A DNA stretch of 64,000 nucleotides, from positions 248,001-312,000 of the forward strand of contig NZ_JAKCFA010000007.1 of NCBI RefSeq assembly GCF_024198215.1, in the 5' to 3' direction. A model generated the notes under the pieces. That model was not told the DNA's origin. It ran no database searches and saw only the letters and a list, made by a program, of their open reading frames with translations. Numbering within the stretch: position 1 is the stretch's first letter; each line of letters begins with the position of its first letter. This document shows positions 1 to 9,846 of the stretch, piece after piece. The stretch comes from Myxococcus qinghaiensis. GTDB taxonomy: Bacteria; Myxococcota; Myxococcia; Myxococcales; Myxococcaceae. A program made the translations under genes and the position numbers.

Positions 1-80
1 TGCGGTGCGTTAATCCCAAGGACGCAACTTCCACCCTACAGAGTGCGACAAACCAAGAGAAGCTTTCCCCCGGGTCCTCC

Positions 81-671
81 ATGCTCGTACGCAATCCCCC
101 CGTCGCCCCCCGCCGCCCGCTCTCCAACAGCGCTGAGACGCCGACCGCCGAGCGCGCCAACACGGCGGTTCCGGTCCGGCCGAACACCCAGGACACCTTC
201 GCTCGCGGCACCAGCGCGACGGAGCGCACGGCCAAGGTCGGCGCCGCTCCCGCCGGGGACCACGGCAAGCTGATGAACGAGTACCTGACGGGTGCTCGTC
301 CTCCCCCGGCCGACTTCGAGAAGGTCATGGGCTACAAGCCCTACGCCATCCAGACGAAGCACGGTCAGCGCATGCAGGACCCGCACGGCTCCGCGTCCGC
401 GCCCGGCAAGATTGGCCCGGACAAGGAGTTCGACCCGGCCGCGAAGACGCACGACTACGGCTATGACCTGCTGCGCTACTACGACCGCAAGGGCACGCCC
501 CTGGACGGCAGCGCGCGCAAGGCGGCCGACGCCCTGTTCCGCAAGGACCTCTTCAACTACGCCAATGACCAGAAGGGCTTCGGCGACAAGCTGAAGTTCA
601 AGACGTGGGCGCAGATCTACGCCACCGCGGTGGAGCTGAACTCCCGCGTGCAGGGCTACGGCCCTCCGTGA
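81..671 (+). CDS. Prokaryotic phospholipase A2-like small protein
   Basis: A 196-residue protein. The first 60 residues are Pro/Ala/Thr-rich and probably disordered. The C-terminal half has an EFDPAAKTHDYGYDLLRYYD segment (residues 117-135) that resembles the catalytic helix of prokaryotic phospholipase A2, where a His-Asp pair in a HD-Y/F-GY context acts on the sn-2 ester bond of phospholipids. Here the pair is H124-D125. A second helix (ALFRKDLFNYAN, 151-162) is placed like the second PLA2 helix. I see no signal peptide and no cysteine pairs, unlike the secreted family members. The ATG has no clear Shine-Dalgarno site; the gene is monocistronic and convergent with the next one. The family call is inference from one motif and the helix pattern. 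Confidence 0.6.
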   Translation: MLVRNPPVAPRRPLSNSAETPTAERANTAVPVRPNTQDTFARGTSATERTAKVGAAPAGDHGKLMNEYLTGARPPPADFEKVMGYKPYAIQTKHGQRMQDPHGSASAPGKIGPDKEFDPAAKTHDYGYDLLRYYDRKGTPLDGSARKAADALFRKDLFNYANDQKGFGDKLKFKTWAQIYATAVELNSRVQGYGPP

Positions 672-682
672 CGTCAGGCAGA

Positions 683-713
683 GGGGCGCGGCGGCTGTTG
701 TCGCTCGCGCCCC
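683..713. terminator. GC-rich hairpin between convergent genes
   Basis: GGGGCGCG (683-690) pairs with CGCGCCCC (706-713) around a 15-base loop. It lies in the 49-base gap between two convergent stop codons. There is no U run on either strand, so if it terminates it is not a canonical intrinsic terminator. Confidence 0.4.
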
Positions 714-720
714 CCTGGCT

Positions 721-2070
<1,350 letters not shown>

Positions 2071-2073
2071 GGC

Positions 2074-3393
2074 TCAGGTCCCCCTCGCCGGGACGGTGAG
2101 CCGGAACTCCGCGCCGCCGCCAGAGTGAGTCTTCGCGCTCACGGAGCCGCCATGCAGCTCCACGATTCGGCGGGTGATGGCCAGCCCCAGCCCCACGCCG
2201 CGCAGCCGTCCGGTGACGAAGGGCTCGAAGATGCGCTCCTCGTCGCCCTTCGGAATGCCCGGCCCATGGTCCCTCACGATGAACACGAGCGACTGGCCCT
2301 CCTGCGCCACGTCCACCTCCACCGGCTGCCCGGCCGGGCTCACCTGCACCGCGTTGCGCAGCACGTTCTCCAGCGCCTGCTGGAAGCGCCCGGGGTCCAG
2401 CTCCCACTGCGCGTGGGCCGGCAGGTAGTGCGCATTCACGCTGGCCTCGCCCGTGGCCTCCACCGCCGCGCGCAACACCTCGTTGGGGTCCGTCCCGGTG
2501 CGCCGCAGCTCTCCGCTGCGCACGAAGGACAGCAGGTCATTCATCAACTGCTCCAGCCGCACCGCCTCGCCGACGATGCGGTCCGCCTTGGGACGCAGCA
2601 CCTCGTCCCGCTCCACGCGCTCCGCGAGCAGCTGCGCGTGTCCCTTGAGTGAGGCCAGCGGGTTGCGCAGCTCGTGCGCCAGCACCGCGGACATGGTGCC
2701 CAGCGCGGCGAGCCTCCGCCCGCGCTCCAGCTCCGCCGCCAGGGCCTCGCGCTGCGCCAGGGAGCGCGAGAAGGCGAAGGCCAGGCCCAGGATTCCCACG
2801 CACGACACCGCGGCGATGAACAGCAGGCGCTGCGCGCGGTCCGTCAGCTCCAGCGCGGTGACAGGCTCGTACTCGTAGCCGATGCGCAGGTTGCGGCGCG
2901 GCTCCTGAGGAGTCGCCGCATCCACGGCACTGGGCTCGCCGCCGTTCGTCGCGACGGCTGCCTCCGGCTTGGGCTTGCGCAGTCGATGGATGAAGCGGCC
3001 CCGGCCCGCCTCGATGCGCAGCAAGGGGCCGTCCTGGATTTCTCCCAGCGAGCCCTCACCCGCCGACTCCAGCACCTTGCCATCCTCGATGATGGCCACG
3101 TAGCGCAGGCCCCCTTCCCGGTTCGCTTCCAGGAAGGCATCCAGGGATTGCTGGCTCGGAACACCGGTGCCCTCCCGGAAGGCCTCCAACCCGGCGAGCA
3201 TCAGGACGTTGGCCATGCCTCGCACCACCAGCGAGGACGACTCCATCGCGGACCTTCGGATGAAGAGCACCGCGGACAGGAGCACCGCGCACATCAGCCC
3301 CGCCGCCACCCAGGGCATCCAGGGACCGCGCGGCCTCCAACGGGACGCGCCGCTCATCGACGATGCCCCTTCTCGAGGTGAATCCCACTCCAT
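2074..3393 (-). CDS. Membrane sensor histidine kinase
   Basis: A 439-residue kinase that should phosphorylate the regulator encoded immediately downstream. It has an N-terminal membrane segment (about 27-45), a periplasmic region of roughly 160 residues, a second membrane segment (about 203-222), a HisKA helix with the H-box [14 protein letters not shown] (His near 238), and an HATPase domain with an N box ([10 protein letters not shown]), G1 box (DHGPGIP) and G2 box (GVGLGLAI). The ATG at 3393 is chosen because GGAGG lies six bases upstream; a longer frame upstream lacks such a site. The ligand is unknown; its link to an efflux operon suggests a membrane-active or toxic compound, which is inference. 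Confidence 0.9.
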   Translation of the reverse strand: MEWDSPREGASSMSGASRWRPRGPWMPWVAAGLMCAVLLSAVLFIRRSAMESSSLVVRGMANVLMLAGLEAFREGTGVPSQQSLDAFLEANREGGLRYVAIIEDGKVLESAGEGSLGEIQDGPLLRIEAGRGRFIHRLRKPKPEAAVATNGGEPSAVDAATPQEPRRNLRIGYEYEPVTALELTDRAQRLLFIAAVSCVGILGLAFAFSRSLAQREALAAELERGRRLAALGTMSAVLAHELRNPLASLKGHAQLLAERVERDEVLRPKADRIVGEAVRLEQLMNDLLSFVRSGELRRTGTDPNEVLRAAVEATGEASVNAHYLPAHAQWELDPGRFQQALENVLRNAVQVSPAGQPVEVDVAQEGQSLVFIVRDHGPGIPKGDEERIFEPFVTGRLRGVGLGLAITRRIVELHGGSVSAKTHSGGGAEFRLTVPARGT

Positions 3394-3429
3394 GAGGTGC
3401 CTCCGCTCGCTGCGAACTCTGCATGCACG

Positions 3430-3444
3430 GTGCGGAATCCGCAC
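3430..3444. promoter_or_regulatory. 15-bp dyad, proposed binding site of the NtrC-type regulator
   Basis: GTGCGGAATCCGCAC is a perfect inverted repeat (7-base arms, one central base). It lies 37 bases upstream of the kinase start. The 15-mer TGCGGAATCCGCACT starting at 3431 recurs exactly at 3709 next to the efflux promoter. The recurrence on both sides of one intergenic region suggests an operator or enhancer site; which protein binds is inference. Confidence 0.6.
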
Positions 3445-3697
3445 TTCCTTCTCTCATGGCGCGGCGCCACGCGGGCGACCTCTTGGCTGGTTGCTGTCGA
3501 GCCCATGTGCATGTCTTCCCGAGGGTGGGCGCGGCGAGGGGGCCGCGGCAATGGAGGTCGAGCAGGCCGCGACGCGAGCCGCGCTCACCCGACGCGGCCT
3601 CCTTGTGCAAGCACGAGGCCCAACCTTCACGCGGCGCACGTGCCCCCCTTCATGGAGCGCGGACCCCGCGCCGCGCGGCCGAGGCCGGCCCAGGCCG

Positions 3698-3723
3698 TGC
3701 GGACCGCATGCGGAATCCGCACT
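3698..3723. promoter_or_regulatory. Two abutting dyads, proposed upstream activating sequence
   Basis: TGCGGACCGCA (3698-3708) is directly followed by TGCGGAATCCGCA (3709-3721); both are inverted repeats sharing the TGCGG arm. The second copy matches the site at 3430-3444. The centre lies about 95 bases upstream of the start site predicted from the sigma-54 promoter at 3785, a typical enhancer distance. Confidence 0.62.
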
Positions 3724-3784
3724 CGTGCGGCGCTTCTCGCGGGCCCGGCGCGGGTTTCCCCTGAGATTTCGATGTGTTGAAAAC

Positions 3785-3800
3785 TGGCAAGGCGCATGCA
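3785..3800 (+). promoter_or_regulatory. Sigma-54 (-24/-12) promoter of the efflux operon
   Basis: TGGCAAGGCGCATGCA has the invariant GG (3786-3787) and GC (3798-3799) separated by exactly ten bases and matches the TGGCAC-N5-TTGCW consensus at most positions. Transcription would start near 3811, upstream of the chosen start codon of the outer membrane protein. The neighbouring NtrC-family regulator supports the call. Confidence 0.65.
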
Positions 3801-3866
3801 GTCACCCTGCTTCGGAACGGCCGGACGCGCCAGATGCGCACCGGCCCTCAACGGGACAAGGCTGCG

Positions 3867-5375
3867 ATGACGATGCTCAAGAGAGCGTGGTTCAAGAGAC
3901 GGCCCCACCGGATGACGGCGCTGACGCTGAGCCTGCTGGGCCTCGTCGCGACGCCGGGAATGGGCGCGGCGCAGGCGCCCACGCCCACCACCGGCACGGA
4001 GCAGAACACCGCCCAGACGCAGAAGGCTCCGGCCGATGCGCCCACCCAGAAGGCGGCCCAGAAGGATGCCCCCGCGGCGGCCCAGGCCGCGCCCCAGGAC
4101 GGCGCGCAGGCGCCGAACCCCGCGCAGAGCCTCACGGCCCAGATCGCCGCCGAAGGCGTGACTGTCACGCTGGAGGAGGCCATCGCGCGGGCGCTCAAGA
4201 CGAATCCAGCGGTGGTGCAGGCCGAGGGCTCCGTCACCAACGCCGAGGCCGCGGAGCTGAGCGCGGTGGGCGCCTACATCCCATCCCTCTCGGCGAGCGC
4301 GTCTGGCGCGCTCTCGAGCAGCCAGCGCATCCTGGGCGACACGGGCACCGTCGTCTCCGGCTCCAGTGACACGTACGGCGCGGGCCTCTCCACGTCGTGG
4401 AACGTCTTCACCGGCGGGCAGCGGAGCGCCACGCGCAAGCAGACCCGCGCGCAAACCGGTGCGGCGGGGGCCCAGCTCACCGCGCAGCGCGCCAGCGCGG
4501 TGCTCGACGTCCAGCGCTCCTTCTACGAGGTCCTCCGGGCTACGGGCCTGGAAGAAGTGGCGCGCTCGCGCATCGAGCGGGCCAAGCAGAACGAGGATGC
4601 GGCGGAGCGGCGGCTCGCGGTGGGCTCGGCGACGCGCTCTGACCTGCTGCGGGCAAAGCTGGACCACACCACGGCCCGCGAGGCGCTGCGCACGGCGGAG
4701 ACCCAGCGCACCTCGGCGGCCCTGTCGCTGGGACGCCTCATTGGCGAGGACGGTCCGGCCCAGGCCAAGGCCGACGAGAACCTGGGCCCCAAGCCGTTCA
4801 CCCTCACGGAGACGGCGCTCATCACCGAGCTGGAGTCCAACGCGCCCGCGGTGCTGGCCGCGGCCTCCACGCTGCGCGCCTCCGAGGCGGGCGTGAGTGT
4901 CGCGAAGGCGACCTACCTGCCGAACGTGCGCCTGACGGCCGGCTATGACTGGCTCAACCAGGACCCGAGCTTCACCGGTGGCAGGACGAGCTGGTCGGTG
5001 CGCCTGGGCCTGTCCTACCCCATCTTCGACGGCTTCCTGCGCGAGGAGCGGGTGCAGCGGGCCAGGACGCAGGAAGTCACGTCCATGGCGCAGCTCGCGG
5101 ACACGCGGCGCGCGGTGAGGTCGGGGGCCAGCCAGGCGCTCGCCCAGCTTCGCCTCTCGGCGGACCGCATCACCCTGTCCGAGCAGTCCGTGGAAGTGGC
5201 GCGCGAGGACCTCAAGGTGCAGGAAGAGCGCTACCGTCTGGGCGCGACCACCATCCTGGAGCTGCTGACGTCCCAGGAGAACCTGGTCCAGGCGGAGATC
5301 AACCTCGTGTCGTCTCGGTTCGACTACCGCATCGCGCGCGCGGAGCTGGAAGCGCTCGCTGGGAGGCCGCTGTGA
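3867..5375 (+). CDS. TolC-family outer membrane efflux protein
   Basis: A 502-residue outer membrane channel subunit of a tripartite exporter. The N-terminus has basic residues (KRRPHR) followed by a hydrophobic stretch and an Ala-Gln-Ala cleavage region, so it is a Sec signal peptide; a Pro/Ala/Gln/Lys linker of about 55 residues follows. Then come the two TolC-type repeats beginning with [20 protein letters not shown], each with long Ala/Glu/Arg-rich coiled helices ([41 protein letters not shown]). The frame is open from 3774, but the sigma-54 promoter lies at 3785-3800, so the ATG at 3867 is preferred. It is the first gene of the operon and overlaps the ATPase gene by four bases. Confidence 0.9.
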   Translation: MTMLKRAWFKRRPHRMTALTLSLLGLVATPGMGAAQAPTPTTGTEQNTAQTQKAPADAPTQKAAQKDAPAAAQAAPQDGAQAPNPAQSLTAQIAAEGVTVTLEEAIARALKTNPAVVQAEGSVTNAEAAELSAVGAYIPSLSASASGALSSSQRILGDTGTVVSGSSDTYGAGLSTSWNVFTGGQRSATRKQTRAQTGAAGAQLTAQRASAVLDVQRSFYEVLRATGLEEVARSRIERAKQNEDAAERRLAVGSATRSDLLRAKLDHTTAREALRTAETQRTSAALSLGRLIGEDGPAQAKADENLGPKPFTLTETALITELESNAPAVLAAASTLRASEAGVSVAKATYLPNVRLTAGYDWLNQDPSFTGGRTSWSVRLGLSYPIFDGFLREERVQRARTQEVTSMAQLADTRRAVRSGASQALAQLRLSADRITLSEQSVEVAREDLKVQEERYRLGATTILELLTSQENLVQAEINLVSSRFDYRIARAELEALAGRPL

Positions 5376-6103
5376 GCACCGCCATGGAGAGCAACGCGCC
5401 GACGCGGGACATCTCGGACGTGGTCATCCGCGCGGAGGGCCTGCGCAAGGACTACACGATGGGCTCGGAGGTGGTGCGCGCGCTGCGCGGCGTGGACGTC
5501 ACCATCCGCCGCAACGAGTACGTGGCCGTCATGGGCCCCTCGGGCTCTGGCAAGTCCACGTTCATGAACCTCATCGGCTGCCTGGACGTGCCGAGCGGCG
5601 GGCAGTACTGGCTCAACGGCCAGCCCGTCTCGGGCATGACGGAGAACGCGCTGGCGCGCATCCGCAACCGCGAGCTGGGCTTCGTGTTCCAGAGCTTCAA
5701 CCTGCTGCCTCGCGCCTCCGCGCTGGACAACGTGGCGCTGCCGCTGGTGTACGCGCGCGTGCCCAAGAAGATCCGCCTGGAGCGCGCGGCGGCGATGCTG
5801 GAGAAGGTGGGCCTGGGCGCACGCAAGGACCACCGGCCCAACGAGCTGTCCGGCGGTCAGCGCCAGCGCGTGGCCATTGCCCGCGCCCTGGTGACGCAGC
5901 CGGCGCTGCTGCTGGCGGACGAGCCCACGGGCGCGCTCGACAGCAAGACGGGTGAGGAGATCATGGCCCTCTTCGGGGAGCTGCACTCCCAGGGCCAGAC
6001 GTTGATGGTCGTCACGCACGAGTCGGACATCGCGGCGTACGCGCAGCGGGTGCTGTTCTTGAAGGACGGCGTCATCGAGCGGGACGAGCTGAAGCGGAAT
6101 TGA
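5372..6103 (+). CDS. MacB-type ABC transporter ATPase subunit
   Basis: A 243-residue nucleotide-binding subunit of the LolD/MacB class. Motifs: Walker A GPSGSGKS (55-62), Q-loop [10 protein letters not shown] (Q107), signature LSGGQ (159-163), Walker B LLLADEP (179-185) with E184, D-loop and switch H216. It powers the permease encoded two genes downstream. The GTG start overlaps the preceding stop (GTGA) and has GGGAGG five bases upstream, so translation is probably coupled. In Escherichia coli MacB the ATPase and permease are one chain; here they are separate genes with the adaptor gene between them. Confidence 0.92.
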   Translation: MSTAMESNAPTRDISDVVIRAEGLRKDYTMGSEVVRALRGVDVTIRRNEYVAVMGPSGSGKSTFMNLIGCLDVPSGGQYWLNGQPVSGMTENALARIRNRELGFVFQSFNLLPRASALDNVALPLVYARVPKKIRLERAAAMLEKVGLGARKDHRPNELSGGQRQRVAIARALVTQPALLLADEPTGALDSKTGEEIMALFGELHSQGQTLMVVTHESDIAAYAQRVLFLKDGVIERDELKRN

Positions 6104-6146
6104 GCCGGACCGCGCCTGGCGCGGCCACGAAGACCTGGAGGACGTC

Positions 6147-7619
6147 GTGAGCAAGGCGAAGAAGATCATCATCACGGGTGTCGCGGCGGTCCTGATTGGA
6201 GCGGGCGTCTGGGTCACCCAGCGGAGCACGGAGCCCAAGACGCCGGAGCGCTCGGCCGCCGTGGCGGTGGTGGAGCGCCGGGACATGGAGGTCGTCGCGG
6301 AGTCCGCCGGCCTGGTGGAGCCGCTGCGCGTGGTGGAGGTGAAGTCCAAGGCCTCCGGTGAGGTGCTGCGCGTGATGTTCGACACCGGCGACAAGGTGGA
6401 GAAGGACGCGCTGCTCGCGGAGATAGACCCGCGCGACGTGCAGAACGCGCTGGCCCAGGCCCAGGCGGATTTGGAGTCCGCGCGGGTGCGGCTGAGCACG
6501 ACGTCGGCCCAGCGCCAGCGCATGGAGACGCTGCGCCAGTCCGGCTACGTCACCCAGCAGGAGTTCGAGACGACGGTGGACGCCTACGCCACCGCGCAGG
6601 CGGCCAAGGTGCGCGCGGAGACGAACCTCCAGCTCGCCAAGGAGCGCAGCCGCGACGTCACCATCCGCGCCCCCAGCGCCGGGACGCTGCTGGAGCGGAC
6701 CATCCAGCCCGGGGTGATCATCGCGTCGGCCACCTCCAACGTGTCCGGTGGCAGCACGCTGTTCAAGATGGCGGACCTGTCCGTCATGCAGGTGCGCGCC
6801 AAGGTGGACGAGACGGACGTGGGCCAGCTCAAGGCGGGCCTCAAGGCGCGCGTGACGATGGAGGCGTACCCGGGCAAGACGTTCGTCGGTGAGGTCGTGA
6901 AGATCGAACCCCAGGCGCTGGTGGAGCAGAACGTCACCCTCTTCCCGGTGCTGGTGCGCCTGGACAACCCGGACGGCCTGCTGCGCCCGGGCATGAACGC
7001 GGAGGTGGCCATTGAAATCTCCCGCCGCCGCGACGCCATCACCGTCCCCAACTCCGCGGTGGTCAGCCTGCGGGATGCGCGCGCCGCGGCGCTGGCGGTG
7101 GGACTCACGGAGGACTCGGTGCGCTCGCTGATGCGTCCGGCGGGAGGCTCCGGCGAGGGCCGTGGCCGGGGTGGCTCGGGCACGGGTGGCACGAGCGCGG
7201 CGCCGACGGCCGGCGCCGAGGGCACGCCGCCGGCCGGAGACAAGGGCGCCGTGGGCGCGGGAACAGTCACTCCGGTGAACGTGGCGACGCCGGCGACGGC
7301 CGGAGCGCAGGAAGGCCCAGGCGAGGGGCGGCGCAACCGGGGCGGGCGCGAAGGCGGGCAGGCGACGGGTGACACGCGGCCGGGGCTCGTCTTCGTGCAG
7401 GGGCCGAAGGGGCCGGAGCCGCGCAAGGTGATGCTGGGCCTGAGTGACTGGGAGAGCTCGGAGGTCGTCAGCGGGCTGGAGGCGGGCGAGCAGGTGCTGC
7501 TCGTGTCGGTGGCGCAGCTCCAGCAGCAACAGCAGCAGCGCAACGAGCGGATGAAGGCGGCGACGGGCGGAATGATGCCGGGCATGGGTGGTCCGGGTGG
7601 TGGGCGCGGCGGTCGTTAG
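6147..7619 (+). CDS. MacA-like periplasmic adaptor of the efflux pump
   Basis: A 490-residue membrane fusion protein. It has an N-terminal membrane anchor (residues about 7-25), a biotinyl-lipoyl-like half motif (VEVKSKASGEVLRVMFDTGD), a coiled-coil hairpin (about 95-160), the second half motif (TIRAPSAGTLLE), a beta-barrel and a membrane-proximal domain. An insertion of about 85 Gly/Ala/Pro/Thr-rich residues (about 330-415) splits the C-terminal part, and the tail is Gln-rich then Gly/Met/Arg-rich. It should bridge the inner-membrane ABC complex and the TolC-like channel. Start GTG with GGAGG six bases upstream. The low-complexity insertion is not typical of MacA. Confidence 0.88.
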   Translation: MSKAKKIIITGVAAVLIGAGVWVTQRSTEPKTPERSAAVAVVERRDMEVVAESAGLVEPLRVVEVKSKASGEVLRVMFDTGDKVEKDALLAEIDPRDVQNALAQAQADLESARVRLSTTSAQRQRMETLRQSGYVTQQEFETTVDAYATAQAAKVRAETNLQLAKERSRDVTIRAPSAGTLLERTIQPGVIIASATSNVSGGSTLFKMADLSVMQVRAKVDETDVGQLKAGLKARVTMEAYPGKTFVGEVVKIEPQALVEQNVTLFPVLVRLDNPDGLLRPGMNAEVAIEISRRRDAITVPNSAVVSLRDARAAALAVGLTEDSVRSLMRPAGGSGEGRGRGGSGTGGTSAAPTAGAEGTPPAGDKGAVGAGTVTPVNVATPATAGAQEGPGEGRRNRGGREGGQATGDTRPGLVFVQGPKGPEPRKVMLGLSDWESSEVVSGLEAGEQVLLVSVAQLQQQQQQRNERMKAATGGMMPGMGGPGGGRGGR

Positions 7620-7648
7620 TCGGCAGTCGGTGGAGGAGGAGGCAGGTC

Positions 7649-8854
7649 ATGGGTGAAATCATCCGGGTCGCGTTCGACGCGGTCCTCGCCAACAAGCTGC
7701 GCTCGCTGTTGACCATGCTCGGCATCGTCATCGGCATCGCGGCGGTCATCACCATGGTGGCGCTGGGCGAGGGAGCCCAGCGCTCGGTGGAGCAGCGCCT
7801 GAAGACGCTCGGGACGAACGTCCTGACGGTGCGTCCCGGACAGTCCTTCTCGGGAGGCCTGGGTCGAGGTCAGGCGACGATGACCATCGACGACGCGGAG
7901 GCGCTGCGCACCAACGCCAAGCACATCCAGGCCGTGGCGCCGGAAATCGAATCGCGCTTCCAGGTGGAGTACGGCGCGGGCAACGCGAACCTGTCGGTGG
8001 TGGGCACGTGGCCCGCCTACTTCGGCATCAACGAGTCCAACATCGTGGCGGGCCGGCTGTTCACCGATGCGGAGGACCGGGGCCGCCGACGCGTGGTGGT
8101 GCTCGGCGCGCTCGCGGGCGCGCAGCTCGGCCTGCGGGACTCCGCTGCGTTGGTGGGCGAGACGGTGCGCATCCGAGGCATCCCCTTCGAGGTCATCGGC
8201 GTACTCGCGGAGAAGGGCTCGCAGGGCTTCTCCAACCCCGACGAGAGCCTCTACATCCCGCTGTCCACCGCGCAGTTCCGGGTGATGGGCAGCGACCGCA
8301 TCCGCTCCATCGCCGTGCAGGCCGCCACCGACAAGGGCATGGATGACGCGATGGCCGAAATCGACCTCAAGCTGCGCCGGGAGCACCGGCTCCGCCCAGA
8401 GGAGCAGGCCGACTTCAACATCCGGGACCAGGCCTCGCTGCTCGCGACGGTGCAGGAGACGACGCAGACCTTCTCGCTGCTGCTCGCCGGAATCGCCGCC
8501 ATCTCCCTGTTGGTGGGAGGCATTGGCATCATGAACATCATGCTCGTCTCCGTGACGGAGCGGACGCGCGAGATTGGTCTGCGCAAGGCGCTGGGCGCCA
8601 CGGGCACGGACATCCTGCTCCAGTTCCTCGTCGAGTCCCTGGTGCTGTGTCTGGCTGGTGGCACGCTCGGCCTCATCTTGGGCGTGGGAGGCGCGGCGGT
8701 GCTCCAGAAGCTCATGGGGTGGACCATGGTGGTGGCCCCCGAGGCCATCGTGGTGGCCATCGCCTTCTCCGCCTCCGTGGGCGTGTTCTTCGGCATCTGG
8801 CCCGCGCGCCGTGCCGCGAGCCTGGCCCCCATCGAGTCGCTCCGCTACGAGTGA
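7649..8854 (+). CDS. MacB-type FtsX permease subunit
   Basis: A 401-residue permease with the MacB layout: one membrane helix near the N-terminus (LLTMLGIVIGIAAVITMV, about 20-37), a periplasmic domain of about 220 residues (MacB_PCD-like, with GTNVLTVRPGQ at its start), then three helices in the FtsX domain, including the conserved GGIGIMNIMLVSVTERTREI stretch. With the separate ATPase it forms the inner-membrane part of the exporter. Last gene of the operon; a GGAGGAGGAGG purine run precedes the ATG. Full length for the permease half of the family. Confidence 0.92.
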   Translation: MGEIIRVAFDAVLANKLRSLLTMLGIVIGIAAVITMVALGEGAQRSVEQRLKTLGTNVLTVRPGQSFSGGLGRGQATMTIDDAEALRTNAKHIQAVAPEIESRFQVEYGAGNANLSVVGTWPAYFGINESNIVAGRLFTDAEDRGRRRVVVLGALAGAQLGLRDSAALVGETVRIRGIPFEVIGVLAEKGSQGFSNPDESLYIPLSTAQFRVMGSDRIRSIAVQAATDKGMDDAMAEIDLKLRREHRLRPEEQADFNIRDQASLLATVQETTQTFSLLLAGIAAISLLVGGIGIMNIMLVSVTERTREIGLRKALGATGTDILLQFLVESLVLCLAGGTLGLILGVGGAAVLQKLMGWTMVVAPEAIVVAIAFSASVGVFFGIWPARRAASLAPIESLRYE

Positions 8855-8860
8855 CGCCCG

Positions 8861-8888
8861 CGCCCGGGAGCACCGCGACTCCCGGGCG
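8861..8888. terminator. Hairpin between convergent operons
   Basis: CGCCCGGGAG (8861-8870) pairs perfectly with CTCCCGGGCG (8879-8888) across an 8-base loop. It sits in the gap between the permease stop and the SDR stop. No U run follows on either strand, so it is a possible bidirectional terminator or mRNA 3'-end barrier. Confidence 0.45.
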
Positions 8889-8899
8889 TCACGCCACGC

Positions 8900-9670
8900 T
8901 CAGCGCCCGGGACGCAGGCCCGGGTCCGCCTCGAACGCGGCGACGTCGTGGTAGTAGCGCTCCACTTCGGCGTGCGTGGACGCCTTCGTGAAGACCTCCG
9001 GACGCGGGTGGGCGATGGCGTCGAGGATGACCTCCACGGCCTCCTCGACGGGCTGGGCTCCGGGCAGCGCGCGGGAGTCCGGCCCACCGCCCAGCGCATT
9101 CGATCCGAACTCCGTGGCCACCACGCCGGGCATCACCACCGTGACGGAGATTCCCGGGTGCGTCTGGCGCAGCTCCTGTCGGAGACAGGCGCTCAGCGCG
9201 TTCAACGCGTGCTTGGCCGCGCTGTACGCCGAGCGGTGGGGCACGACAGGAAGGCGCCCCAGGGTGCTGGAGATGTTGAGAATCTGTCCGGCGTTGCGCG
9301 CCTGGAAGTGCGGCAGGACGGCCTGCATGCCGTAGAGCGCGCTGTGGACGTTGGCGTGCCACATCGACTCCAGGTCCTCGTCGGTGAGCTCGGCCACGGA
9401 GCGGGTGATGCCGCGTCCGGCGTTGTTCACCCAGACGTCGATGTGTCCGAAGCGCTTGAGCGCCGCGTCGCGAAGCCGCTCCACCTGCGCGCGGGACGTC
9501 ACGTCGGTGACGACGGCGAGCGAGTCGCGACCGGAGCGATTGGCGACGACCTCCAGCTCGGCCTGACGGCGAGCGGCCAGCACCAGCTTCGCCCCACGCG
9601 CCCCCGCCACGCGAGCCAGCTCCGCGCCGATGCCTCCACTCGCCCCTGTGATGACGATGACCTTGTCCAT
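8900..9670 (-). CDS. Short-chain dehydrogenase/reductase
   Basis: A 256-residue classical SDR with all family motifs: cofactor site TGASGGIG (8-15), NNAG (82-85), catalytic serine in NISST (134-135), and YSAAK (Y149, K153). The A33-R34-R35 after the second strand suggests NADPH preference. Substrate cannot be told from the sequence. The ATG has GGAGGGG six bases upstream. The gene stands alone, convergent with the efflux operon and divergent from the phosphoesterase gene. Confidence 0.9.
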   Translation of the reverse strand: MDKVIVITGASGGIGAELARVAGARGAKLVLAARRQAELEVVANRSGRDSLAVVTDVTSRAQVERLRDAALKRFGHIDVWVNNAGRGITRSVAELTDEDLESMWHANVHSALYGMQAVLPHFQARNAGQILNISSTLGRLPVVPHRSAYSAAKHALNALSACLRQELRQTHPGISVTVVMPGVVATEFGSNALGGGPDSRALPGAQPVEEAVEVILDAIAHPRPEVFTKASTHAEVERYYHDVAAFEADPGLRPGR

Positions 9671-9846
9671 GCGTGTCCCCTCCTGGATGCCCGCTTGTCG
9701 TGCCCGCGGAATCTACCCGCCTGGCGCGGACCTGGAGGCGACTCTGTTCAATCGTCAGGGCTCAGGAGACGTCCTGTCGACAGAGCAGTCCCAGCACGGG
9801 CACCGTGTTACCCTTCCCTTCCGTTCTCGCCTCGGGTCGCTCGCGC

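Noticed and set aside
3360..3560. A second sigma-54 promoter reading toward the kinase gene
   Set aside because: I looked for GG-N10-GC on the minus strand and found no site with a good match to the rest of the consensus.
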